DNA from: Costus lasius | Lineage: Eukaryota > Streptophyta > Magnoliopsida > Zingiberales > Costaceae | NCBI GenBank assembly: GCA_027563935.2 | Contig: JANVAS020000203.1 | Span: 6,882,001-6,946,000 of the forward strand | Length of the DNA: 64,000 nucleotides | Direction of reading: 5' to 3' | Shown: in pieces, positions 22,472 through 33,243 of the stretch | Layout: the number at the start of each line of letters is the position of its first letter | Numbering within the stretch: position 1 is the first letter of the stretch | The notes under the pieces: generated by a model | Told to the model about the DNA's origin: nothing | Databases searched by the model: none | The model's input: only the letters and a program-made list of their open reading frames with translations | Position numbers and translations under genes: made by a program

Positions 22472-24122
22472 AATCCTCTAGGAAAGGGATAGGTGTACTA
22501 TATGGCTGTGGAGAACTAGGTCTGGGTACCTCAACCTCACAAGGTATGTCACCTTTCTGTGAAGACCCATTCTCTTCAAAAGGAGAAGAATTAGGAAAGG
22601 ACTGCACTCGTGTGGGTTGTGGTTCCAAAACAGGTTCCTCACTAGGCATAACATTAGGCTCATCCTCTTCATCATCTAAGGGTCCCCTTGGATCTTCCAA
22701 CTATCTACCACTCCTAGTCATGATGGCATTACAATGTTCCTTGGGATTTGGTTCAGGTTTTGCAGGTAACTTCCCAGGGGGTCTATAAGGTGTATTAGCC
22801 TGTTGTGATACCTGAGTTTCTAACATCTTGTTATGAGCAACAACACCATCTAACCTAGAGTTTATCTGCTTAAGGGTTTCTGTAATCTCATCATTTTTGC
22901 TCATCTGATTACCCATGAATCTCTCAAACATCTCTTCTAAACTAGATCTTTGGGGTTGACTCTGGTTTGACTGTCTCTGGTTATACCCCCTATTATCATT
23001 TTGCCCACTAGTTTGATTGTTACTTTTCCAAGATAGGTTAGGATGGTTGTGCCAACCAGGATTGTAAGTATTGGAGTAAGGGTCATTATATCTACCTTGA
23101 TTATAATCCCCTACTTCATTCACTTGTTCCTCACCCTTATCAATAATGATTTTACACTCTCTAGCATGGTGCCCATTGTTCCCACAAACCTCACAAACAA
23201 TAGAAGATACAGCAGCGGTTTGCATTTGGAAAGAATCAAAATGGTTACATAACGAATCTACCTTTTTTGTAAGAGAGCGCTACCCATCACCATCGTTCTT
23301 ACCCTGAGGAGGCCGATAAAGTACTCCTCTCTCGGAAGCCCACTGGTTGTGGTTTAACGCCATCTCCTCAATCAAGGCATGGGCTGCATCAACAGTCTTG
23401 TTCATCAAAGCTCCCCCTGCAGCAGCATCAACCGTTAAGCATGTGTTGTAAAGCAAACCATTATAGAAAGTCTGAATTAAAACCCAGTCTTCCACTCCAT
23501 GGTGGGGGCACTTCCGTTGGAGCTCATTAAAGCGCTCCCATGCTTCACTCATTGATTCTCCGTCTCTTTAGGCAAAGCCTGTGATTTGGTTCCTCAACTG
23601 GATCATTTTACTGGGAGGAAAGTACTTCTGCAAGAAGGCATTTGACAAGCGCTCCCAAGTAGTAAACGTCCCAGTTGGATGTGCATGAAGCCAGGCTTTT
23701 GCTCTGTCCCTGAGAGAAAAAGGAAACAGTCTTAGTCTGAGGGCATCGTCAGATACACCATTAATCTTTATGGTGTCACAGAATTCAAGGAAAAGGGATA
23801 AGTGTTAGTTTGGATCTTCCAAAGGAGATCCTCCAAACTGATTCTGTTGAATCATCGATAAGAACGCTAGCTTGATCTCAAAGTTGTTTGCATCTATAGC
23901 AGGCCTAGTGATGCTGGAATGAATTCCCTGTGTATTTGGGGCTGCATAGTCGCGCAATGTCCTTCTTTCAGCCATGATGGGTTCTTCTTCTCTTTCTTCT
24001 ACAACTTGTGTCTCCTCAAATCTCAATCTCTTTCGCAGTCTTAGAGTCTTGTTTATCTCATGATCAAAAGGTATAAGTGGTCCTGACCTAAGATTCCTGC
24101 GCATGCAAAGTAGATAAATCAA
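22472..24122 (-). pseudogene. Ath-1 gag
   Basis: Pieces on one strand give a full Ty3/gypsy Gag. N-terminal part at 24122-23805 (LRLRKRLRFEE, RDYAAPNTQGIHSSI, QQNQFGGSP). Core (FPFSLRDRAKAWLHAHP, SEAWERFNELQRKCPHHG, LIQTFYNGL) at about 23800-23280. A CCHC zinc knuckle CEVCGNNGHHAREC and an Asn/Gln-rich tail at 23225-22701. Nonsense codons end the pieces at 23805, near 23568, at 23277 and at 22698, and a frameshift lies near 22480. Gag would assemble the particle; this copy cannot. The natural start may be the Met at 24104 rather than 24122. Confidence 0.87.
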
Positions 24123-24225
24123 GTGATTTCAAGAAAATAGAAAATAAATAGAAAAAAAAACAAAAAAGTAAATAAAACCTAGTCTAGTAATAATCTCGAT
24201 ATCTTCAATATCGATAAAACCAAGG

Positions 24226-24243
24226 TCCCCGGCAACGGCGCCA
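24226..24243 (-). other. Primer-binding site, tRNA-Asp type (Ath-1)
   Basis: The minus strand reads TGGCGCCGTTGCCGGGGA, complementary to the 3' end of plant tRNA-Asp(GUC), six bases inside the LTR. This primer is characteristic of Athila and related lineages. Confidence 0.92.
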
Positions 24244-24249
24244 AAAACT

Positions 24250-26123
24250 TGTTGTGTCCGCAAGTGCACAGATACTCGAAGTAATATAAAAATATCGAAC
24301 CACAGAGACCTTGTTGCCAAGTACTGAATAATCGATTTCTTGCTAGCTAGGCAATCGGAAAATAGTGAATCAAGATATCGAAAAGAACACGGAGAGAATA
24401 TCATAGAAGAAACTGGGACTAGGGGTTCATCTACTTTAAATTTCTAATGACTAGATTAAGATAAGTGTTTGTCAATCTAATTCTATCATGATAAAGGTAT
24501 AATTTACTTCATAAATAAATTTTCTTGCTCTCGTGCAAAGAACTGATCCCCACTCTCATGCAAGATCTATTCAATGCTGAGAATAAGTAAACCATCAACC
24601 AAGAACTCAAGGATCACTCTCGTGCATCCAAATTCTGGGTTGATCACCTCAAGTGGAAACTCAAAGATCACTTTCGTGCATCTGAGTCTCAACACTAGTT
24701 TTACTCAAGGATTTCCAACGACTCGACACTCAATCTCTTGCAATATCAAATCAAGTCTACACATTAGCTCAATCCCAAGAGTCATAAAATCAACAAGGCA
24801 TTATAGTTCTCTAAAAATCAAAATTCGAGGAACAACCTAATCTCTTACGGTAATTCCAAACTCAATAATTCCTAGGGTTCCGAATTTCAAACAATCAACC
24901 TCTCGGTCTATTTCACAAAATTCTAAAACATGCTGATATTTAAGACACAAAGGAGAATTAAAGAACAATCAATCACAAGAGTAAAATTATCATAATAAAA
25001 TCAGTTTGACAATATTAGGGTTTTCTAGCCATTAAGAAACAAAGAGATTACACCCCCATGTCCCATAAAAAAGATTAAGCTACCATGATGAAAGGATTAC
25101 AATAAAACATGTTCTCAAAGTGATAAGGAATCAAAAACAGGGAAGAAAGATTACAAAACAGGGCTGTAATGAAATTACAGCCCGTAATTTGCTTTGAATA
25201 GCGCTGTCACCACTGTTGTGTCAATTTCTCCTTCGATTCAACTCCGAACGCTCTGGAACTTGAGGTGCATGTTCTCCTTCACTAGACGAAGCTCTCTATC
25301 AAAAATCGTTTCCGGAGGTGGTCTGTAGATGGAGAACCGATGAACCCTAGCAATTCCACCTCTCCCTCAATTTCTCCGTGGATTCATGCTAAAATTCGTT
25401 GCTTTCACTTTCTGTGTTTTTTCCTCTTAAAGATGAGTCCACCGCCTCTTTCAGATCTCAATTTGGAGGTCTGGATCAAAAGATATGGTCTTTGCAAGAA
25501 TCGGGCAAAAAAATCAGAACTCTGAGTTCCAAATACGGCACCGTGAAGATTCATACAGCGGTGCCGTATTTTATTCTATGAGTTCCGGGCACAAAATATG
25601 GTGCCGTGAGAGTTTTTCTTAAAAATACGATAGTGCCGTATTTCTGCCAAATCCTCCTGGTCAGAGTTTGCACAAAATATGGCACCATCGAAAACCTCAC
25701 GGTACTGCCGTAATTATTCCAAAAGTTTCTGGTCAAAAATGTTGGAATATACGGCACCGTGTAAACGACCACGGCAGTGCCGTATTTCTGCTGAAACCTT
25801 CTGGTCAAAAACGTTGCCAAATACGGTACCGTGAAAGATCGTCTGGAAAATACGGTAGTGCTGTATTTTAGCTAGAAGCACCATTTTGACTTGAAATTTG
25901 TTGTGTAGACTCCTCTTAATGTTTAAAACTCATTCATGCATTGATATTGCTCGAAAAGCAGTGATAATGATACCTTTTTGCCTGAAAATGATCAAAAACA
26001 AAGAGTGGTGTAGATTCCGAAGTATTTGGCAATTAAGGTACAAAAATAAAGCAAAAGAGTAACTTTATGGTTCAAAATACTACTAATTAAGTATGAAAAA
26101 CACTATGAAATTTGGAGTCATCA
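24250..26123 (-). mobile_element. Ath-1 5' LTR, complete
   Basis: 1874 bp; minus strand TGATGACTCC...GGACACAACA. Its ends and length match the Ath-2 LTR at 48794-50661. It contains the palindrome array at 25530-25870. The right flank at 26124 is a different LTR; AGTGG (26124-26128) is the candidate target duplication. Confidence 0.9.
25530..25870. repeat. Paired-palindrome array in Ath-1 LTR, 5 units
   Basis: Five units of 60-81 bp. Each has a short palindrome (such as AAATACGGCACCGTG), a 6-13 bp spacer, a longer palindrome (such as ACGGCAGTGCCGT) and a linker of about 30 bp that often contains CTGGTCAAAAA. It is located 250-595 bp from the LTR start. Confidence 0.85.
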
Positions 26124-27304
26124 AGTGGTACCAAAGACTTGAGTTGAAGTCAAAAGAATGCCAATAATTTAAAGAGCCCGACTGGCTTCTACAGCAATAA
26201 AGTGACTTTGACCCCAACACTTGATCATGGATGAGTTGACTTATGAATGAGGTTTGTCAGTGAGGTAGGAATAATTGTGTTTTGCTAGCTGAAAGTTTTG
26301 TCAACTAAGGATTGTGGGACCTTTTTGATTTGATTCTTGATGATAGACCATTGCTTGGGAGGAACCTGTAGGGTTACATACCTTGATACTCGAGTTCTCG
26401 TATTGATCGGATAGCCTTTAGATCAAGTTATTAGATAACTCGGATATATTTAGGAGATTTTATGAGCATGGATGTGTCTGATGAGATGAAAGACTTCAAT
26501 TGGGGCTAGACTTTATTTTGACATCAATTGATCTCAGGTTGACTTCGATTAACTACCTTTGACTAGGTCAAGTGAATGAGGATGCATCGAATTGGTTCGA
26601 TGGCTTGTCAACTTGATTCATGATGTCTAATTTGGTCTATCACTTAGGCACATATTTCAATATGTTTATATTCAAATTATGATAACTTAAGTGATGGGAT
26701 CCACCTATATATCTTGATGTATATGGCTTAGGGCATGGCACTTAATGGGATAATGGGCAAGGAATTGCCGTATATAGCAAGAGCTAGGCGCGTATATCAA
26801 GCCCTCTTGATCCGTGCAGCCACAAGCCCTAGCTGCCAACCCTTGAAGCCCTCCCTCTCAACCTTTGCCACCTCTCCTAGCTTGGCGCTGCCTATAAGAA
26901 GGAAGTCGTCGCCCCTCTTGAAGGTGTGCGTGTGTGTGACTCTTCATCAAAGGCACAAGCTTCTTCCCTCCTCCTTTTTGGCAATAGCTACGTGGCTTCC
27001 TCCTTGCTATTGGTGCATTTACTTGAGTTGGCGCAAGCAAAACAAGGATCTCTTTTCCCGAGCTAGCACCAGATGTGGAAGAAAAGAACTTAAGGAGTCA
27101 GTTATATGCAAGACTACAGAGGGTGCATGCTTGGGCGCCTCTATTTGTCTTCATCAAACTCTCCTGTATGCTCTTAAGGTATTCTATCTATCACATCATG
27201 TCGATTCTCTTGCATGTCGATGTTTCTAGTTTTGGGGGCTAAACCTATTTTGGGTATTATTTTTGTTTATTTTAAAACTTTAAAATGTTCGTGGATTCTC
27301 TACA
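26124..27304 (+). mobile_element. Decayed Copia-II-like LTR, 3' part
   Basis: It follows the 3' half of the Copia-II.1 LTR: GGAACCT-GTAGGGT, TACTCGAGTTCTCG-TATTGATCGG (26388-26412), GCACAAGC and CCCGAGCTAGCACCAG, and the end ATTTTAAAACTTTAAAAT. It ends CTCTACA (27304) before a degenerate primer-binding site. It is strongly diverged and so the oldest layer of the left nest. The 5' half should lie left of the window. Confidence 0.75.
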
Positions 27305-27305
27305 G

Positions 27306-27318
27306 TAGTATTGGAGCC
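27306..27318 (+). other. Degenerate tRNA-Met primer-binding site
   Basis: TAGTATTGGAGCC against the canonical TTGGTATCAGAGCC, right after an LTR end. It supports a 5' LTR rather than a 3' LTR. Confidence 0.5.
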
Positions 27319-28694
27319 AACTTGTGAGACTCGCATGTGTTTTTTGTTTTTACATGTGCCCATGTCATGAAAAATTATTTTAAAATTTTTATTTCATAAT
27401 TTTTTTTCTTAGAAAAAGGTAGGTCTATCTATGCCAAGCTTCTCATGTGAATTTTTGTGATTCTCGATTTCTCATTACATATCAATGATAGACTTTGTGT
27501 GTAAGACTTGTAAAAATTATAGAGAGTATAGACTAGGTGATTACTCTATTTTTTATGAGTTATGGTTGATTATGGGGGTAGCAAGCAATGTTGAAGCCTA
27601 AGAGGGTTGAAAGTCCAAGAAAAAATTACGATGATGCATAGGTTTCATGAATTGTTTTGGCTGACATTACAACATTTGAATATATTGAGTTCTAATCTCG
27701 GAAGTTAGTTAAGCATTTACTGTATCCAGCACTATCAGAGTTACTAAATTTTCCGATTTAAGGTGCATTCTTTAAGCTGAACAATTCTGAAATTGTTGCA
27801 CACATCTGTTATTCAACACTGCATTGTCCTAATACATCGCTGCGCTTGATTTCTGATTCCTGTATTTGAAACTCATTGATTCACCATTTATTTTTGCAAA
27901 TGGAATTCTTTTGGTTGCAAATTTTTTGTTCAATCTAACTGAAATTATATGACCAACCACACTTTAAGTTTGTATCCAAACACTGCATTTCTTAAATCAG
28001 TCAAATTTCTGCATAAATTCTGAATTTGGTTTCTTAGCTCTGATTCTATAAACATTTTATCTAAACTCTGTCTAGACATTTATGTGTAATCGTTGAAATA
28101 TAGTGTAGTATATCGAACTGATTTTCAAATTTTGAACTGAATTCTTGAGTTCAAATCTCTGATTTGCTACATAGATCAGATTTCTGATATTACAGAAGCC
28201 TTTTTTTTAATTTTCACAACAGTGTAACGTTGGTATTCACGTTCAGCACTACAATTTTTTGAACACATTTCAACACTAAGATTTTTTTTTTTAAAAAAAA
28301 ATCAGTTTATAGCAGATTAGTCCCCATGATGATTAACTTCTCATTTTAGCGTAAGTTACTGATCTTCAATTGTACTGCGTGTTTGAAACATCTCTGCACT
28401 TCACAAACCATTCCAAGCTGCTAAGACGTAAATATTTCTGAGCTTGATTAAGAATCTGCATTCATGTTCTAGCAAATACATTCTGATTGATTGCTGAACT
28501 TAAATCCTATACAGATTAACTCTGATTTCTGATTTTCTATATTTGAAACTGCATTGAACTATTCAACATTCTATTACGTCTTGCAACTAAATTTAGTTCA
28601 GTTCACTTCAACACCAATTCAATTTAATTTCAGTGCTGAAAATCATTGATTTGCCGCATAGCTTTATTTGTTTACCTTGATATTGATATTACTG

Positions 28695-28788
28695 CTCATA
28701 GTTGATTGTTCGACTACATAAGCACCTGAACTCTATAATTTCTCATAGTTGATTGTTTGACTACATAAGCACCTGAACTCTATAATTT
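28695..28788. repeat. 47-bp tandem duplication
   Basis: 28695-28741 is repeated at 28742-28788 with a single C/T difference. Recent local duplication in non-coding DNA. Confidence 0.9.
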
Positions 28789-29923
28789 ACACAGGACGGC
28801 TGAACATTAGGTTTAAATCACTGTAGATTCTATCCAACAGAATATAGCTTTAAGTTTAAACCAAATATAAAAAATAAAATTTTTCTTAGGGACAACTTTC
28901 CCAAGCCTGTATCAAGATAAATAATTGACTTATAAGGTTGTCATAAATATCTTAGTCCAATTTAAATTCTTATTATAGCAAGACTAATGCACAAAAGATT
29001 TATTACTACAGTCCAACGCCAAACCAATATATATTAATACATGGTAAGAGAGGTACTGGTTAGTGTGTATATATATTTGGGTGGTACAGACTAATTTTAA
29101 AATCCAGAATATTTTATTAACATCAAGGTCAAAAGATTAGAATCCTTGACCCTCCTTCTATAACTCAAAAGATTATAATTCTAGCAGCCCCCAACTAATG
29201 AGTCCATCTAGGTTTGAAGTGAATGCCATGATTTGTCCTTTGAACCTGCCCTAACCTGAAGAACTAAACAATTATTTAAAAAATTTATGACCCTTGAATA
29301 TAAGTCAAGCCATGACTTATAATCTACCCTACTGAATGTCTTGAATTACTCTAATATCTAAAGCCTAAATCTCAGATAGTACTAGGATCATGTGTAATTC
29401 AACTACTTGTTTTAATTGAAATTGACCTTGGTTAAATTGACTTATATTACTAAACTGCGTTGGATTTAATTATTTCTGATCCAAACCTTAAAAACTCTAA
29501 ATACCTACGTGACCACATTGCTCGAATTGATCAAATTGCCTATAAGATATCCTAAATTTAAGCCAAAATAGCCCATTGAGTTTGTGGTTTCAAATGATCT
29601 AGAGTATAATAATCAATCCCTTGAATCAATTAAACCAAATGGTGATTGTACCCAAAATAGAGGTAAACCACCAAAAGTTTTGAGTTTATCATCCCAAAAG
29701 ATCTACTAGATAAGTTCAACCATGATTTAGTCTTGTGTTACCATATGAAATGAAGATTATTGAGAAATTAACCATCAAATTTGGATAATATGTCTGGTCT
29801 TAAAGGTCACCCTTGTGCCTTTAAACCTTTGTGGGGTCATTTTTGTTACATTGAGAATGTATTATGACTGTTTCAAATCCACCTTAAATCAATAAGGCTT
29901 TTTGTTTAATGGGTTCTGACTTC

Positions 29924-29945
29924 CAATGAGCGCAAGCGCTCATTG
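29924..29945. repeat. Perfect 10-bp inverted repeat
   Basis: CAATGAGCGC-AA-GCGCTCATTG. Isolated, in AT-rich sequence, with no T-run after it. Confidence 0.8.
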
Positions 29946-30178
29946 TTAATTACCCCTAAGATTAGGGAACCTTTGATTAAGAGATCTATAATACGCAACG
30001 AGATAAGAGCGATAATCAGGTGATGTCACTTATAAATTTCATTCATGAATTTCGTTTGACGTGATACATATTTCGATATGATAAGAGAAAAGGAATATTC
30101 ATCAAGATGGGCGATTTGTGTTCGTCGGACTTTGGCCTTGTAACGGCGTGCTGGGTAATATCCGATCCAGGCAGTACA

Positions 30179-30262
30179 ACGTTATATCGAGGAGCTACGC
30201 CCCGATGGTAAACATCGACGTACGCACCTCCCAAACGATATTCCATCGTAATACATTAAGGC
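30179..30262 (+). repeat. Left copy of direct repeat flanking the minisatellite
   Basis: About 80 bp with a counterpart at 31010-31097 (shared ACGTACGCACCTCCCAAAC). It contains the hairpin CGATG-GTAAA-CATCG at 30203-30217; in the other copy both arms are changed but still pair. Confidence 0.8.
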
Positions 30263-30279
30263 GTGTTGGATATTTAGCT

Positions 30280-30990
30280 CTGAGAAATTACCCGGTCTTG
30301 CGGCGTGTTGGATGACTTGGAGTAGAGAAAGATTATCCGGCCTTGCGGCGTATTGGATAATTGGGTTTGGGGTTTTATCGAGCCTTGCGGCGTATTGGAT
30401 AATTTGGTTTTGGAATTTATCCGGCCTTGCGGCATGATGGATAAATTAATTTTGAATTCATCCGGCCTTGCGGCGTGATGGACAAATTAATTTGAAATTT
30501 ACCCGGCCTCACGGCGTGATGGGTAATTTAATTTGGAATTTATCCGGCTTTGCGGCGTGATGGACAAATTAATTTGAAATTTACCCGGCCTTGCGGCGTG
30601 ATGGATAAATTAATTTGAAATTTACCCGGCCTTACGGCGTGATGGGTAAATTAATTTGGAATTTATCCGGCCTCACGGCGTGATGGGTAATTTAATTTGG
30701 AATTTATCCGGCTTTGCGGCGTGATGGACAAATTAATTTGAAATTTACCCGGCCTTGCGGCGTGATGGATAAATTAATTTGAAATTTACCCGGCCTTACG
30801 GCGTGATGGGTAAATTAATTTGGAATTTATCCGGCCTTGCGGCGTATTAGATAATTTGGTTCGGAATTTATCCGGCCTTGCGGCATGTTGGATAGTTTAG
30901 TTTGGAGATATCCGGCCTTGCGACTTGTTGGATATTTAGATTTGAGAAATTACCCGGCCTTGCGGCGTGTTGGATAAATTGAGGATAATA
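30280..30990 (+). repeat. 41-bp minisatellite, about 17 units, with higher-order repeat
   Basis: The unit is close to CCGGCCTTGCGGCGTGATGG followed by ATAAATTAATTTGAAATTTA. Units start near 30291, 30337, 30379, 30421, 30462, 30503 and so on to 30953. Within it a block of four units (164 bp) beginning near 30507 is repeated without visible change from 30671. The outer units are more diverged, as expected of an array that expands from its middle. Confidence 0.92.
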
Positions 30991-31009
30991 ATATTTCAGC
31001 CTTAACAAA

Positions 31010-31097
31010 CACAACGTCACGTTGAGGAGTTACGCCCCAACGATAAACGTTGACGTACGCACCTCCCAAACAACACTTCGTCATGATGCGCTAAAGC
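31010..31097 (+). repeat. Right copy of direct repeat flanking the minisatellite
   Basis: Counterpart of 30179-30262. Hairpin CAACG-ATAAA-CGTTG at 31038-31052. The two copies also share one reading frame (RSYAP..N.DVRTSQT), so a coding origin cannot be excluded. Confidence 0.8.
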
Positions 31098-31254
31098 CTT
31101 CAATAATAATAATATTATTTTTCTGTGAATATTTAAATATTCGGTTGAAAGCGTTTTGGAGTTGGCACTTAGTTAAATGCGACGTTGAGTCAACTTCAAC
31201 TTGCCACATAGATGACTAAACCACTATTCACCGTGTAAACATGATTTCTTCTCT

Positions 31255-31425
31255 CTCTTTTTTTTTTTTTTTTTTATTTCTCTTCTCTTCTTCTTTTTTT
31301 ATTTTTTTTTTAATTTTTAATTTTTTATTATTATTATTTATTATTATTATATTTTTTCTTATTTTATTATATTTTATTATATTTTATTATTTTTTTTTTA
31401 TTTTTATTATTTTTTATTATTTTAT
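31255..31425. repeat. T-rich simple sequence
   Basis: About 170 bp made almost only of T with TTA/TTC interruptions. The open frame that crosses it is low complexity and not a gene. Confidence 0.85.
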
Positions 31426-31426
31426 A

Positions 31427-31450
31427 CGAAAGAGTAAAGTTACTCTTTCG
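31427..31450. repeat. Perfect 11-bp inverted repeat after the T-tract
   Basis: CGAAAGAGTAA-AG-TTACTCTTTCG, right at the change from T-rich simple sequence to GC-rich sequence. Confidence 0.8.
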
Positions 31451-31533
31451 CGAATTGCATTCCGTTGCTGTCTTTGGCGAGGGATTGGCGGAGCCGCGGT
31501 CCTGACGCTTTTGATGGAGAGAGCTACGGCAAG

Positions 31534-31538
31534 AAAGG
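31534..31538. repeat. Target-site duplication AAAGG, left copy (solo LTR Copia-I.3)
   Basis: AAAGG immediately before the LTR TG; the right copy is at 33239-33243. Confidence 0.95.
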
Positions 31539-33238
31539 TGTTGGGGTATGCCCTTAAGGCTAATGTTTGAGGCCTTGGGATTGTATAAGTATCATGTAAT
31601 AAACTCTTATGTTTATAAAGGCATGGTTATTATTCAGGTTGTTACCTTGTCTGCTGTAATAAGTATACTTCTGAATAATGTCTCAAAGCTGTTCAGCTAG
31701 GCTGATAGGCTATATGTCCTTAGTCGAGATATCTTGGTGAACATGAGACAGCCTTGATATGATTGAGACTAATATGTGTGCTAATCTTATAGGATGCTTC
31801 GAGCATGGAATAAGATGTAGACTCATGGGTACATTGGATGTACTGGACAGACCCTTCTAGGATATTCAATTGTTTGTCACAATGTGAATAATCCTTGATA
31901 GCAGCAAGTGGCACATTTTCCTTTGACTTGAGATCACTTGTGTTTCTAAATGATGATTGTCATTGTTTTGAGGTAGTTCAATATCATTTGAAACATAATG
32001 ATTATAGACTATCTTGGATGATGAGCTTGAGTCAGGTTAGGGCACTAGTGATAGATAAAGGATTGCCGTCTCCTTGTTCAAGGAGTGTGATGTTCTAAAG
32101 GGCCCCCCTGTATGAGATGATTGAGATAGTGTATGGCCATACCCAGATGACTATGTTCATCTGATCTAATCATGCTCATAGTATTGGAGTTACAGGCTTG
32201 ACATGCTTGTCCAATAAGAACATCCAGTGGCAAAGGAAACATGCATGCCTCGTGAGTTTGATTCACACTTGTGCCATGTTTTGGGTGAAGTCTTGGAAGA
32301 CTATTTCCTTTATATCGGGAGACAGTGATGTGTTGCTAGATACCCCTCACTGATCGTGATAACGTAAGTTATCGTTACCGACATTTAAAGGAAACCCTCA
32401 GGGTCGCACAATTTGTTGATATGGCTTTCTTGAGTCAGATCGTGTGGACTGAATTGTTTTGATTCAGTTTAAAGGGATTTAAACTCTGATTGTAAGTGAG
32501 ATCTGGTCTGATCATGTTTGATTGATTAGGGCTTGAGATCGGTAAGCTTCGATCGAGAGAGGAGATGCTAGATCGGTGAGATCAAGAGCATCAGGAGATG
32601 AACGGTTAGATCTTGAGCCATTAGGTTCATAGAAGGTCTAGACCATGTATTGGCTTGGCTTGGTTTGATTTTGGTCTTTGAGCCAAATCGAATTGAACCA
32701 TAGATTGAACCGGTTCACTATGTGAACGCATGGTTCATGAAGGGAGGCGTTTTGGCATTGAAGCATGGCTTCATGACTTTCCATTTTGGGAAGTCATGTA
32801 ACGCCATTTTCATAATATCGCCTAAACGCATTTGCGTCTTGGTCTTGGATCTTGCTTGCTTGCCATCTCGTGTGGAAGGAAGTGAACGACAAGGAAGAGC
32901 GCTCGGCCAAGGAAGCATCTCATCATCCTACCATTCGATCAAGGACATCTTGTAGATCCTTGCTAGCACAAGGAGATCCAAGGAGAAGCCATCTTCACCT
33001 TGTGTGCGATTATCTTTGGAGAAGGAGCACTTGCGCCTTTGCTTCCAAGATTCCATCTAACCGTGATGGCTATGGTATGGATCTCAACTTCATCAAAGTT
33101 GATCATGTGTTCATGCTAAGATCTTGAAAACCCTTGCTTCCGCTTGCGATTTTTCATGCGCCACCCCCTTAGGGTTTTCGCCCCCCCTCTTGAAAGGGGT
33201 TTTATCTGCTTGCGCTCCCCCTTGAAGGGGACCCTACA
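31539..33238 (+). mobile_element. Copia-I.3 solo LTR
   Basis: 1700 bp, TGTTGGGGTATGCCC to GGACCCTACA, flanked by perfect 5-bp target duplications AAAGG (31534-31538 and 33239-33243). No internal sequence is present, so the element was removed by recombination between its LTRs. Its last 330 bp match the Copia-I.1 5' LTR apart from one C. Confidence 0.96.
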
Positions 33239-33243
33239 AAAGG
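33239..33243. repeat. Target-site duplication AAAGG, right copy (solo LTR Copia-I.3)
   Basis: AAAGG immediately after the LTR CA; pairs with 31534-31538. Confidence 0.95.

Larger units (their letters stand above)
22202..26123 (-). mobile_element. Ath-1, Athila-type Ty3/gypsy element, 5' part
   Basis: Minus-strand order: 5' LTR (26123-24250), tRNA-Asp primer-binding site (24243-24226), gag (24122 to about 22480), start of protease (to 22202). It is cut by Copia-II.1; the remaining pol and the 3' LTR should lie left of the window. Gag and protease match Ath-2 and Ath-3 in this window. At least four nonsense codons and one frameshift disable gag. Confidence 0.9.
27319..30100. other. AT-rich region without recognisable gene
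   Basis: No open frame of note on either strand and no gag/pol motif could be found, although it follows a copia primer-binding site. It contains runs such as T(9)A(9) near 28285 and many short related phrases (TCTGATTTC, TTGAAACT). Probably old, eroded repeat sequence. Confidence 0.5.

Noticed and set aside
25530..25870. CRISPR-like look of regularly spaced palindromes
   Set aside because: The sequence is plant nuclear and lies in a retrotransposon LTR; the repeats are palindromes with variable sequence, and the linkers are related to each other rather than unique spacers.
27670..27740. 5S rRNA-like stretch (CTCGGAAGTTAGTTAAGCAT)
   Set aside because: Only a short, gapped resemblance to the internal promoter of 5S RNA; the rest does not fit, and no Cassandra-type LTR ends are present.
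31241..31570. 109-codon frame over the T-tract
   Set aside because: Phe/Ile/Leu-only product of a simple repeat; its end runs into the solo LTR.
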